From the NCBI GenBank assembly GCA_001586965.3, contig LUCW03001113.1, positions 1-22,165 on the forward strand: 22,165 bases of DNA, in the 5' to 3' direction. Positions 1 through 9,132 of this stretch are shown here, in pieces; position 1 is the stretch's first letter; each line of letters opens with the position of its first letter. Below the pieces are notes generated by a model. The model saw only the letters and a list, made by a program, of their open reading frames with translations. It searched no databases and was not told the origin of the DNA. The stretch is from Sphaeroforma sirkka. Taxonomy: Eukaryota; Opisthokonta; Ichthyosporea; Ichthyophonida. The translations under genes and the position numbers were made by a program.

Positions 1-148
1 TCACATGACACACAACATTGACATACTGTTTCAAGTCTGCCTCTATTACATCTGAGTTCCCGTCGTCCACATACAGTCTACATGACCCATCGCTACAAGT
101 GGACCACACATATAATACATCCCCCCCCACTATGACCGCATCTGTCAT
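1..148 (-). CDS. Unrecognised reading frame, 3' end beyond left edge
   Basis: Reading leftwards from an ATG at 148, 49 codons run to the window edge without a stop. The peptide begins MTDAVIVGGDVLYVWSTC and then has SDGSCRLYVDDGNSDVIEA. The composition looks like real protein (mixed hydrophobic and acidic, few repeats), unlike the simple-sequence frames nearby. An in-frame TAA lies about 30 bases upstream of the ATG. The sequence just before the ATG (..gagcag) could also serve as a splice acceptor, so this may be an internal exon. I do not recognise a family. A chance open frame of this length is quite possible. Confidence 0.3.
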   Translation of the reverse strand, partial: MTDAVIVGGDVLYVWSTCSDGSCRLYVDDGNSDVIEADLKQYVNVVCHV

Positions 149-270
149 AGACTGCTCATAATACCAATGTTACCACGTGCTACGTTGATGTAATACAACG
201 GACACATCGTACTGTGAAGATTCATACTACACGTCTAACCTAAACCGCTGCGACATCTCCGCCCTATTTA

Positions 271-538
<268 letters not shown>

Positions 539-544
<6 letters not shown>

Positions 545-1255
545 CATACCTGTTTCACTTGGAACGCACAGCATTGTTCCTTGCAGCATCTCACTACGAT
601 ATAACTCACCATTTCGCGAAGTCCTCTCCATTTATTTCAGCCCAAGATTAGTTTAGTATCACAGGCACGATATGCGTTTTTAAACTGTATACTTCAGGTT
701 TGCATTTTAGTATAGAGAAACTGTGTTTATAATGTCGAGGGAATCACGTATGTGGCATGCTTATTTATTTATTAAGATACAGTATCAATGATTCTCTGCC
801 ATCAATAGAATAAGCTCATTAGTCGATGGTTGAAAGTGGTTGATACTATCAACTCTACTGTTGACAGGCATTTAGCTTGTGCAACATGGGGCTATGGGGA
901 CTAGAGAGGAAGTCGGTTGTTGGCTTTCGGAAGCTGGAACTCGTGTTATGAACGTAAATATTATTAAATCAATACCATATCAAAGGTGTTTTGGAATTTT
1001 AGTTTGGTAGGCTGCATCAGGGCGTTTATTCGAAGAGCTAGATAGAATCATGCATCATGTTATTGCTTAGCAGGCTTCTTGATAGACACACAAGGCTCTG
1101 TGGGAAATAAATAACAATACAACTTATCAATACAAAATACATCTTTCCGATTGGTCCACTAAAATTTTGCGCGCCATATTTTTCTAAGAATAGAATTATT
1201 ATTATTTTTGCTGCAGTATTTTTTGTATATTTCTTTTTATTATATTAAATACAGA
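539..1255. other. Intergenic, no gene seen
   Basis: I see no reading frame with protein-like composition on either strand, no RNA gene and no family-level repeat. The sequence is AT-rich single-copy DNA. Confidence 0.6.
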
Positions 1256-1398
1256 AGAGGGCTATGGTTTTTTTTAATGGTTTTTGGTGCAAGACCATAT
1301 ATATATTTATTTATTATATTTCTATTTTTCTTTTTGTTTTTTTTTTTAATTTAAAAATAGAACTATACTGTATTTTCAAAAAAATGTCGTAGCCCTCT
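1256..1398. repeat. Inverted pair of the agagggctatg motif around AT-rich filler
   Basis: agagggctatg at 1256-1266 faces cgtagccctct at 1388-1398 (10 of 11 pairs). The interior is about 120 bp of T- and A-rich sequence. The same 11-mer recurs at about 2569 and as a near-perfect hairpin at 3445-3481, so it is a dispersed motif. It could be the end of a tiny non-autonomous foldback element. Confidence 0.5.
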
Positions 1399-1802
1399 AA
1401 ATCTTACCTCATTACGTTTCCCGCTAAACGCAAAAAAATCGCTGAGGCGGCCTGACTGTCACAAATTGTCCTATTTTTCACCTTGTATCAGTTGTGAACA
1501 GTTTCAAATCGCCTTTTCATTAAAAAAGGTCAATTCTCAGGTGCAAATTTGGAAACATTTCATGGTCGATTTGCCCCGATATACTTTAAACGCTTAAAAA
1601 ACAAATCTTTTTGCGTTTACGTTTAAAGTGTATTGCATATAGGCAAAACGTATTGAGCTTAGCTCTAAATAATACAAAAATGTATGTACATTTCTTGTCT
1701 CATTTATTTTCACAAAAGAAAAAACAAAAAGGTGTGTAAATATTTATAAAATCCGTGCTATCTAAAGTGCTTTACATAGTAAGTTATGTATATATATATA
1801 TA

Positions 1803-1895
1803 TTTTTTTAAACCAACAAAAAGCCAAATATTTGTACCGTTATATTTTTTATTTATTTTTTTAAACCAACAAAAAAAGCCAAATATTTGTACCGT
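1803..1895. repeat. Direct duplication of a ~38 bp unit
   Basis: Copy A at 1803-1840 and copy B at 1856-1895 both run from a T-tract through aaaccaac and an A-tract to gccaaatatttgtaccgt. They differ only in homopolymer length. A 15 bp AT spacer separates them. Confidence 0.85.
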
Positions 1896-1971
1896 GAGTC
1901 CGTGTCACTTCTTGTGTAATGTTATTTACATATTTACTATGTATACACACAAGTTAACAGCATGCGACTGT

Positions 1972-2055
1972 GTGGAGAGTGGAGAGTGGAGAGTGGAGAC
2001 AGTGTGTGCCACTGTGGCTGTTTGTGGGACTGTGGGACTGTGGGACTGTTGTGGC
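1972..2055. repeat. Short G-rich minisatellites
   Basis: A 7-mer array of gtggaga units (about 1972-1998) is followed by a GGGACTGT 8-mer array (about 2026-2049). The surrounding sequence to about 2110 stays rich in TGTGG. The open frames over it are by-products of the repeats. Confidence 0.8.
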
Positions 2056-2285
2056 CTGTGGCCTATGGCTATGGGTCTGTACCTCGTGGGCTGTGGCTCA
2101 GCGGTGGACTGGTGGTGGTGTCACTGACTCACTGGTGTGCATTGTGCAGTGTTTATTTTTTGTAGTGTGTGTAACTGTACATTAGTGTGTGTAACTGTAC
2201 ACCTGCAGCCCCCTTTGCAGTGTGTACAAAAGACCAGTATGTATGTGCAAATGACCATTGTGTATTTATATACACTCTTAGCAGT

Positions 2286-2343
2286 CAGCACTCAGCACTC
2301 AGCACTCAGCACTCAGAACTCAGAACTCAGCACTCAGCACTCA
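2286..2343. repeat. CAGCACT heptamer minisatellite
   Basis: About eight tandem copies of the 7-mer cagcact, with two central units changed to cagaact. Because 7 is not a multiple of 3, all three frames stay open and produce serine/glutamine/histidine-rich pseudo-ORFs. Confidence 0.9.
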
Positions 2344-2695
2344 TCAGCAGTTCAGAGCACTGTAGAGTCGTGGAGTGTGGTGTGGACTGTGGTCTGTGAC
2401 TGTGAGTGACTGTGAGACACTTAGTGTGTAAATTCTGTGTACTGTGTGTAGACTGTAGTCACTGTAGTGTGACCTGTGAAGTCCGAATTGGACTGGGGTA
2501 AAGTGTGAACTATGAATTGTGAACTGTGAACTTCACTCTGAAAGACGGTTTTGTGTCATTTTGAGAGGGCTATGGTTTTTGGTGTTTTTTTTGAGAAGAA
2601 AGCGATGGAAAAACAACAAATAATTACTTTTAAATATTGATCATCAGTTTGGAAATACAGACTTCAAATTTAATAAATATGTAACTTCATCAGTA

Positions 2696-3083
2696 CGTTT
2701 GTTTATTTTATTTATTTTTAAAAACCCCCCAAATATGACAAACAAAAACAAAGCTATGTATTTAAAAAAATATGTGATACAGTATTATGGTCCAATATTA
2801 ACATATTTTAAAAATATGTTGTAAATACAGACCACGTAAATATTTACATAAATAAATACGACGAGTGCATTACTGTAGTTTACTGTACAGCGTTTGTTTA
2901 TTTTATTTATTTTTAAAAACCCCCCAAATATGACAAACAAAAACGAAGCTATGTATTTAAAAATATGTGGTACAGTATTATGGTCCAATATTAACGTATT
3001 TTAAAAATATGTTGTAAATACAGACCAAGTAAATATTTACATAAATAAATACGACGAGTGCATTACTGTAGTTTACTGTACAG
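2696..3083. repeat. Tandem duplication, two units of ~194 bp
   Basis: Unit 1 (2696-2890) and unit 2 (2891-3083) both begin cgtttgtttattttattt and end gtttactgtacag. I see only a handful of substitutions and a two-base change in an A-tract, so the duplication is recent. Each unit contains a run of C after AAAA and the inner motif gtaaatatttac, a 12-bp palindrome. Confidence 0.93.
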
Positions 3084-3444
3084 ACCACAGACCAGCGTAT
3101 TTTTTTATTCTTAAAAAAAAAAGAATGTATTTGCGTAAATATTCACCTTTTTTTTTTTAAATGCATAAATACTGGAGATGTGTTTTTAAGACTGCGTCAT
3201 ATGTACTTATATTTGCATATTTACTCATATGTACTAATATTTACCACGTTTAAAAAAATGTCCTGTTCCCGATTATAGCCAAAAAAAATGAATAAATAAA
3301 GGGGTAAACATGCTTGGGTCAGGTTTCAGGATAAGCAGTATTATCTATATATTTTCAAAAAGCCATACCCTTCGGTCTTCGCCAATGTGCAGGACACAAA
3401 TTGCATGCATATTGCGGTTAATAGTAGTGTATATGTACATCATA

Positions 3445-3481
3445 CATAGCCCTCTTGACTTGTATAATTTAGAGGGCTATG
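3445..3481. repeat. Hairpin of the agagggctatg motif
   Basis: catagccctct (3445-3455) and agagggctatg (3471-3481) are perfectly complementary over 11 bp with a 15-base loop. The flanking tgtaca on both sides extends the pairing after a three-base bulge. It is the densest copy of the motif also found near 1256, 1388 and 2569. Confidence 0.7.
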
Positions 3482-3878
3482 TGTACATCGATATTACTAC
3501 AAACTAAAAATGTGAATATAATATATACGAACGGACTCAGACTTTAGAACTTCAGAAGTACAGAGTGAGCTTCTGAGAGGAACAGTCTTACTGTGAGCAT
3601 TGTGTACTTGTGACTTGTGACTTGTGGCCCTATTGCAGGAGGAGCAGGCTGATGGACTGGCCCCAAAAAAGGCTTGACTCACATATGGCCCAAATGAAAT
3701 CTGGATATATAACGAGGCAGACATGTTCTAAAAAGGAGGTGCACATATGTATAAAGATGTAAATATAACTGTTGAGACTTTCTCTCTTCTCTCGTACTTA
3801 TATTTTAATTTGTATATTCTTTTCTGAAGTATTTACGTAGTATGTATTTTAAAGAAAATGTATTTACCTGTAGTAGAC
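3482..3878. other. Intergenic, no gene seen
   Basis: This stretch lies just outside the left terminal repeat of the large element. It holds a short tandem repeat (cttgtga units around 3605-3625) and no reading frame I would defend. Confidence 0.5.
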
Positions 3879-4044
3879 CCGGACAACAAAAAAATATTGA
3901 ACGGAAGAGGGGGAAAATCTTTTGTTGTCCATAGTCTCAAGTATATACCTCCGGGTTTTAGTACCGAAGAGATATGATTTGTACTGTAATTTAGTATTAA
4001 ATCGCACGCATACGTAGTTGTTTTGTTCATAGCTATAAACTAGG
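3879..4044 (+). repeat. Left terminal inverted repeat of the 11.6 kb element
   Basis: This matches the reverse complement of 15335-15511. The outermost 52 bases form a smaller palindrome: ggacaacaaaa (3881-3891) is the exact complement of ttttgttgtcc (3920-3930). The repeat lies directly upstream of the nuclease-like frame at 4091 and so probably contained its promoter. Confidence 0.7.
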
Positions 4045-4090
4045 TCAAAGATCAAGTGGTGCGCTCGGTAGATCTTACATTGGCAGAATT

Positions 4091-5128
4091 ATGGGTACAG
4101 ATAATCTTATAAGCTGCTTAACCCGTGTTTTAAATTTGTGAACTATACACTGATAAGAGATCTCGTTAAAGGGATCAACGTGTCATACCTGTTTCAGAAA
4201 GAATTGAATCTTAATGCTACTAATATTGTCTGCTCTAAAGAGAAAGAGGATTGCTTCGAGCAATTCAAAATAAGTATAGGGCGGACTTTACTAGATATAA
4301 AACCATGGGGGAAAGGAAACAGTCGAGTCGATGAGAAACTTGCTAATACACAGCGCAAGCTCGCATGATCCAAAGTTCTGACTAATGTAATACGACTTGT
4401 GAAAGCGGGTACTGAAGAAGAAAAGGAGTGTCTTTACCAAGAGTGCCGTAACGCAGTCAAAAATTATGCAGTAGAGGCTGCAGGGCACGTGATGGCCATG
4501 CTTGCAAGTGAGGGTATAGAGTTTGTACAAGCGCCTCAAGAGATAGAACAGCAGCTTTGTATACATGCAACAAGCTAAAACAATCGACTATATTATATGT
4601 AACGATGGTGACTACTTATCCCTTATGACTGGCAACTACATTATCGACAAACATTTTACACGCCTCCGAACTCTTATTCGCTTGCTCATTTGATTCTGAT
4701 GTCCTAGTTATGGAGTCAAAATTCAAAGATATAATTGACAAAACATCCGAAGACGGTTACACATACTACAAGACCTGTTTTGTGGGTAGAACAGTAGCTT
4801 GGCTAACCTCCAATGCGCTTCGTGAATCTCGCAACTTTCTTCGTATTTTTAATAAAAAATGAAATAAGCTTTTATATAAGGACACATGAGATAAACAAAA
4901 AAAAGTTTCCCCAGGTGAATACAAACCCGGATGGATCTGAAATTGTAGAAATACGGCCTCCGATTAGGGATAATATTATTTTTTTCAAAAAATGACAAGT
5001 ATGTATACTACAATGTATGAACATATGGTATGGCTCTCATAATCGCTGCAGTGGTTCAGGAAAGATTAGCGTTTGCCGAGATTTGCGGGTTAGGTGAGAA
5101 GAGGTTTGCATTATGCTTTGCTTGGTAA
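4091..5128 (+). pseudogene. FEN1/XPG-like structure-specific nuclease, broken
   Basis: FEN1/XPG-family enzymes cut flap and bubble DNA with a two-metal acidic active site. The frame starts with MGTDNLISCLTRVL, resembling the MGIxxLxxxL N-terminus of the family. 4138-4578 is open in one frame apart from a TGA at 4366. It includes LASEGIEFVQAPQEIEQQL, matching the family core GIPFVxAPxEAEAQ. The next frame (4577-4693) has IDYIICNDGDYLSL, matching the VDxVxTxDxDxL metal-binding segment. Further frames (to 4862, 4995 and 5128) carry SFDSDVLVM, VEIRPP and, near 5085-5110, ICGLGEKRFAL, which resembles the GIGPKRA helix-hairpin-helix. At least four frame changes and two in-frame stops (4366, 5018) kill it. 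The end meets the truncated retrotransposon at about 5085-5130. The family call rests on motifs in the expected order; introns could explain some breaks. Confidence 0.55.
4945..4962 (+). repeat. 18-bp motif shared with the inner repeats
   Basis: gtagaaatacggcctccg occurs here inside the nuclease-like pseudogene (coding VEIRPP), exactly at 14034-14051 on the plus strand, and as its complement at 12680-12697. At the last two sites it flanks the outer border of the ~510 bp repeat. Sequence on the ATACGG-distal side differs at all three sites. Confidence 0.85.
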
Positions 5129-6700
5129 GCCTTCTGGAGACGATCCGCGGTAGATTGGAGGCTGGTTCAGAGTCTTACTAAAGAACATTGAGTAATGTTT
5201 CTTACCGTCGACCCATTGGAATAGCGCTCCCCCTAAACCGTAATCGCTAGCGTCGGTTTCCAAGTTCAAAGGAATGCCGTCGACCGGAAAGCGTAACGGC
5301 ACAGCATTCACCACTACGTCCTTCATTGCCTGCCACGCCTGTGCATGTCTCTCCTCCCAACGATCACCTATCAACTCCTTTGGTTTGAGTTTGCAAAATT
5401 CGCGCAAGGGTGCAACCGTGTTTGCGAAATTAGGCAGATGTTCGTGGAGGTAATTTGTTAAACCCAACGCCGAGGCTATATTTTTGTACCGTAGTGGTGT
5501 GGGCCAGTCGATCAGCTTGGCCTGCTTTTCATGGTCAATGTCAATGCCTTGTGCCGATACTTTCTTCCCTAGGATCATGACTTCAGAAATAGCGAAGTGG
5601 CACTTGGCAGGGTTAAGCTTAAAACTGTGGTATGTTAAGCGTTGTATCACCTTCTGCACCGTCCTAACGTGTTCGTCATAACCGTCACTGGCGATAACCA
5701 TGTCATCGATATAGTGGTGAACCGGTAAGCCATCAAGTATCGTACTCAAGGTACGTTGGAACTGCTGTGTGAGTACATGAAGACCGAACGGTGCTGATGT
5801 GAACGAGTACTGATAACGTTCGTGTGTAAAACTAAATAAGTATTGTGAGTCTGGATGGATGGGCAGCCTGTGGTATGCAGCCGATATGTCCAGCGTCGTG
5901 TAGTACTTCTTACTCTTGAGGCGAGATATGAGTTCGTTGACCTTGGGGATCAGGAACTGGTCACCAGGAATAAGCGCGTTAACGGCACGCATATCTAAAC
6001 ACACGCGTACCTTCTTGACGTTGCCTTCCGCATCGAATGTCGGTACCGCAAGGAGAGGAAGATTAACTGTCGTTGGTGTCGTTCGTTTCGCAATCACCAA
6101 ATCCGTCAACCACTTCTTCACTTGTTCATCCACATAGGGGAGCCATCGATCGGATACGAAGTTACGCGTCGATCTCCGCATCTGCAACGCTTGTTCATGG
6201 GTTACTGGGATGGTTACCTCACTCCCTTCCAGACGACAGCGCGCGTCGTCGGCAATTTTTGCATTGGCTTCCAAATCCTGTGCCAACCGTTGGCGTACAT
6301 CGACGGGTTCCGTCGTGTTAGGTGCATGTCGGCGTGGTATGGGTTTGAGGAGCTCATCTAGTTCTGTGGGGTCTATTGGTGCAAGTGGTGATTGGATACC
6401 GCCTATGTATAGGTCCAAGCCTTTCAACATATCTTGCCCCACTATGACATCTATACCCGTCGGCAAGTTCATCAATTCTAACAAACCGTCGATAATTCTG
6501 GTGCCGTACCTTATAGGTAACACTTCCGTCGTCCCCAGTCGAGGAGTTCGCACCGCCTTGTCAGCTAAATATATAAACGACCCAGGTGGTGCCGGAGTTA
6601 TTGGTCGGCCAAGGAGGTCTGCGGATGTCTGTGAGATACAACTTATATTTGCTCCCGTGTCTATCAAGGCTTTGAACGTACGTCCGTTGATTTGTACTTA
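5111..6700 (-). pseudogene. pol: Retrotransposon Pol: protease, reverse transcriptase, partial RNase H
   Basis: The 518-codon open stretch runs from 6667, but the protease clearly begins further upstream: VQINGRTFKALIDTGANIS reads through in frame from just after a TAA at 6698-6700. The DTGA aspartic protease motif is at residues 3-6 of the open stretch. Reverse transcriptase spans roughly residues 190-370: VRVCLDMRAVN, KYYTTLDISAAYHRLPI (catalytic Asp about 260), SAPFGL (291-296) and YIDDMVIAS (Asp 321 and 322). A tether follows, then RNase H begins at LNLETDASDYGLGGALFQ (about 468-484). The last 17 residues no longer match; a shifted frame there (STADRLQKAYQA) fits RNase H better, so a frameshift precedes the truncation. 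It has no integrase or further RNase H, so it cannot mobilise itself. Confidence 0.92.
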
Positions 6701-6808
6701 AATATAGACTCGGTTGTCTGACGTCAGCAATGGGTCTTGTATTGCCATCACTGCTCCAATCGTGGTAACAAATATGAAGCTCCTATCCGACTCAGACACC
6801 CTCACCTC

Positions 6809-8213
6809 TCATGCATGATCGGCTACCGACTCCCACGTCTCATCGGTGTGGTTTGGTGTTGACGTCATGTGCTCAAAGTCTTCGTAAAGAATCGTGTTGA
6901 TATGAATCTCTGTAGCTTCCGATGGTGGAGCCAAGTCTTCGTCCTGTGTAATCGCATTCACCTGTACTTGAGGCGTCGGACGTATTGTGACTACGTCTCT
7001 AGTCTGGGATGTATTCTGCCCCTGTCCTGCGTTTGATGTTGTGGACGGTCTGTGTACCGATTGTACGTCACTCAAAAGACGGTTGTTGTCGTATAGCCTT
7101 GCCCGACCCTCCGCGCTCACCGCTTGCGACGCCCTGAAATGATGACACCGTGGTATGTGCCTACCACCTGGTGGCGCCTGTGCCTGGCACCACGCACAAG
7201 TTGTTGGTACCGTAGGTTGGGGCCGTTGAGTCCAATTCTGCGTTTGTCGTCTACTCGTCTGTAGGTTGGGGCGGCTATTGGTGTGGTCGCGACTTCCATT
7301 GGTCGTCGGGCCCTCGCGGTTGTTGCGACCCTGGAAACGTGCTGTCGTACGTTGCTGTGCATCCTGAATGTCAGGGCTCAACAGCTGTATAAGCTCGTGT
7401 GTCTCCATCAGTTGCCATTTGGGATGCAACTGTAGAGTACGTTTATACGTACGGCTGTTGAGAGCTTCTTCTAACAGTTGTACAATGCAGTGGTTCACTA
7501 AATTCTGTTGGAAGTCGGCATCTGTCTGGCACCGTTCACGTGCCCTCCTGTGGTTCTCCATGAGCTGTGTCATTTGTTCCATAAGAGGAGTGTGCATGTT
7601 CCGACTTTGGCCCTTGGCTAACTTGCAAAACGCGGGATCGACAGTGGCTTGTGTTTCGTGCGAACAGATCTGTTCGATCTGTAGCTGAGGTGTGCATGTC
7701 TTCAACCGTTCAGAGTTGTCGCGGATGTAGTCCAGAGTTGACTTCTCCGCCTTGAAGTAAGATAGCACCTTATGAAACCATGTAAGGTCCCAACTCTCGT
7801 CCAGCCCTGCGATTTGTGCATTCTTGAACGCCTCGAGGAGAGCCCCTCTTGTGTCCCGTTCCATAATATCATGTAGGTAGTATCTGTTCGACGGCCAATC
7901 AGGCCACGTACGTGGTGAAGGTACGGGACGCTTCTCTACCGGTCGGGACTCTAATGTAGCTCGAAGTGTCTCAATCACGCCCCGAAGAGCTTCAGCTCGA
8001 GCCGTGTTATTCTCCTCGATTGCTTGGCATAGCTCGTCACTTAAATGTAGTATCCGTGCGTGTAGCGCCTGTCGGCTTTTCTCGATACTAGCCGGTGTGG
8101 GCGGAGACACTGGTGTCGCCTTCTCTTGTCGTTTAGGTGTCTGTACATATTTACTGGGCGCTTCTTTCTTGCCCCCACTGACGTTGCTGTTGTTGGCGCA
8201 GGTTCGTACTTAA
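6809..8213 (-). pseudogene. gag: Retrotransposon Gag-like region with variant zinc knuckle
   Basis: This frame is open from about 8210 to the TGA at 6809-6811, but its first ATG lies about 80 residues in. A natural start therefore depends on the overlapping upstream frame (8151-8993). The first ~250 residues (counted from 8110) are helical and charged, with a WFHKVLSYF-type segment and HPKWQLMETHELIQLL, consistent with a retrotransposon capsid. Residues about 250-300 are Q/N/R/T-rich. Residues 305-322 form CAWCQAQAPPGGRHIPRC, a C-x2-C-x9-H-x3-C arrangement in place of the usual C-x2-C-x4-H-x4-C knuckle. The frame is the same as Pol, separated from it by TGA 6809 and TAA 6698. Confidence 0.75.
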
Positions 8214-8993
8214 TCGGTCCTGTCTATTCTTCACCGCCTCCTTACCTTGAGGGTTCTGTCTGGTTAATACTTGTTCATGTGCGAGCTCTTGAAAAGTCGG
8301 TGTGTTCTCACTGGCAGACAGAGTATCATCCTCCTCGGTTGAACTGTCCTCTGACCCTGGTGATTTGTACCCGAGTCCATAAAACGGACGCTCACAGCCT
8401 AGAATTCGGAAGGTAGGGTTGTCTTCGTTCTCTGGTACTGCCTGTACCCGTTCGTGTGCGTCAGAAGAACTCTCCTTAGCGGCCGGCCCTATTGTAGTTC
8501 GTCCGGCGTTTATGCGCTGTAACCTCTGTTCGTATTTTTCAAAGAGAGACTGCTGTTGTGTCATCAGCTCCGTGAGTTCCTGAGCTGACGATCGTTCCCG
8601 TGCCGTTTCCTTGTTATTGATACGGTTCCGGTGACGCTTCCGCTTGTTAGGTGGGAGGCGTGGTGGGTCATTACTGGGAAATAAGGCCCCTGGAGTATCC
8701 GGAGACGAACGAGGGGACAGCCCTTCACTGGCTACCTGTTCACCAATAAAAGTCTGACTGCTGTCCGCACGCAGGTCGGGTACTTCCTTGGTCTCACCCT
8801 CGAATATGACATCCTCGTCAGATTGTGCAGGTCCATTTTTTGTTTGCTGTTGGTGGCTGCTTGTCGTCCGCGGAAATAATGTGTGGAGCCCCAAGATGTG
8901 TCTGTTGTTGCCCTTCCAGAGCCTGACCTGAGTGCGGAGCGGAGCGTTCCGTATGGGACTGACGACGTTTAGTTCCACGTCGGTCGATATCAT
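8151..8993 (-). pseudogene. N-terminal charged ORF of the retrotransposon
   Basis: 280 codons from ATG 8993 to TAA 8151. The product is low-complexity and highly charged: a basic stretch PPNKRKRHRNRINNK in the middle (possibly nuclear targeting), an acidic patch SEDSSTEEDD, and a Q-rich tail ending LRQQQQRQWGQERSAQ. The 3' end overlaps the next frame by about 60 bases, and a single +1 shift in that overlap would join it to the Gag-like region. The 5' end overlaps the frame at 8818-9132 in the same way. It is probably the front of one original Gag polyprotein. Confidence 0.55.
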
Positions 8994-9132
8994 CTTCCTT
9001 GCGGCGCTCAGGATTCAAGAGTTGCTGTCTACGACTTTGGCTGGGGTAGGTCATGGTTGGTGAGTTGTTTGTCAATGGAGAACTAGAAATGTGTGCGAAT
9101 GAACTGATAGAGTACTGAATATAAATATCCAT
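8818..9132 (-). pseudogene. First reading frame of the retrotransposon
   Basis: 104 codons from ATG 9132 (a second ATG sits at about 9054). After a short leader it becomes basic and polar (RRQQLLNPERRKEDDIDRRG) and ends near an A6 run at about 8836-8841 with IISADDKQPPTANKK. The overlapping frame 8151-8993 continues the same kind of sequence in the +1 frame, so an indel in the A6 run is the simplest explanation of the break. Confidence 0.4.

Larger units (their letters stand above)
5111..9132 (-). mobile_element. Ty3/gypsy-type LTR retrotransposon, 3'-truncated
   Basis: Reading right to left, the coding order is an N-terminal charged region (9132-8151), a Gag-like region (8213-6812), protease (about 6700-6400), reverse transcriptase (about 6100-5540) and the start of RNase H (about 5260-5111). 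No integrase follows: the element is cut near 5100, where the nuclease-like plus-strand frame ends, so it probably inserted into that gene and then lost its 3' part. PR-RT-RH order and RT sequence indicate the Ty3/gypsy side and not copia. The pieces are separated by two +1 shifts and two in-frame stops. GC content is visibly higher than in the flanks. I could not find paired LTRs. Confidence 0.88.

Noticed and set aside
1786..2409. Overlapping plus-strand ORFs of 67-113 codons
   Set aside because: They depend on minisatellite arrays with periods of 7 and 8, which keep frames open by chance.
6073..6701. Plus-strand ORFs of up to 163 codons
   Set aside because: They are antisense to the protease and reverse transcriptase, whose motifs are unambiguous.
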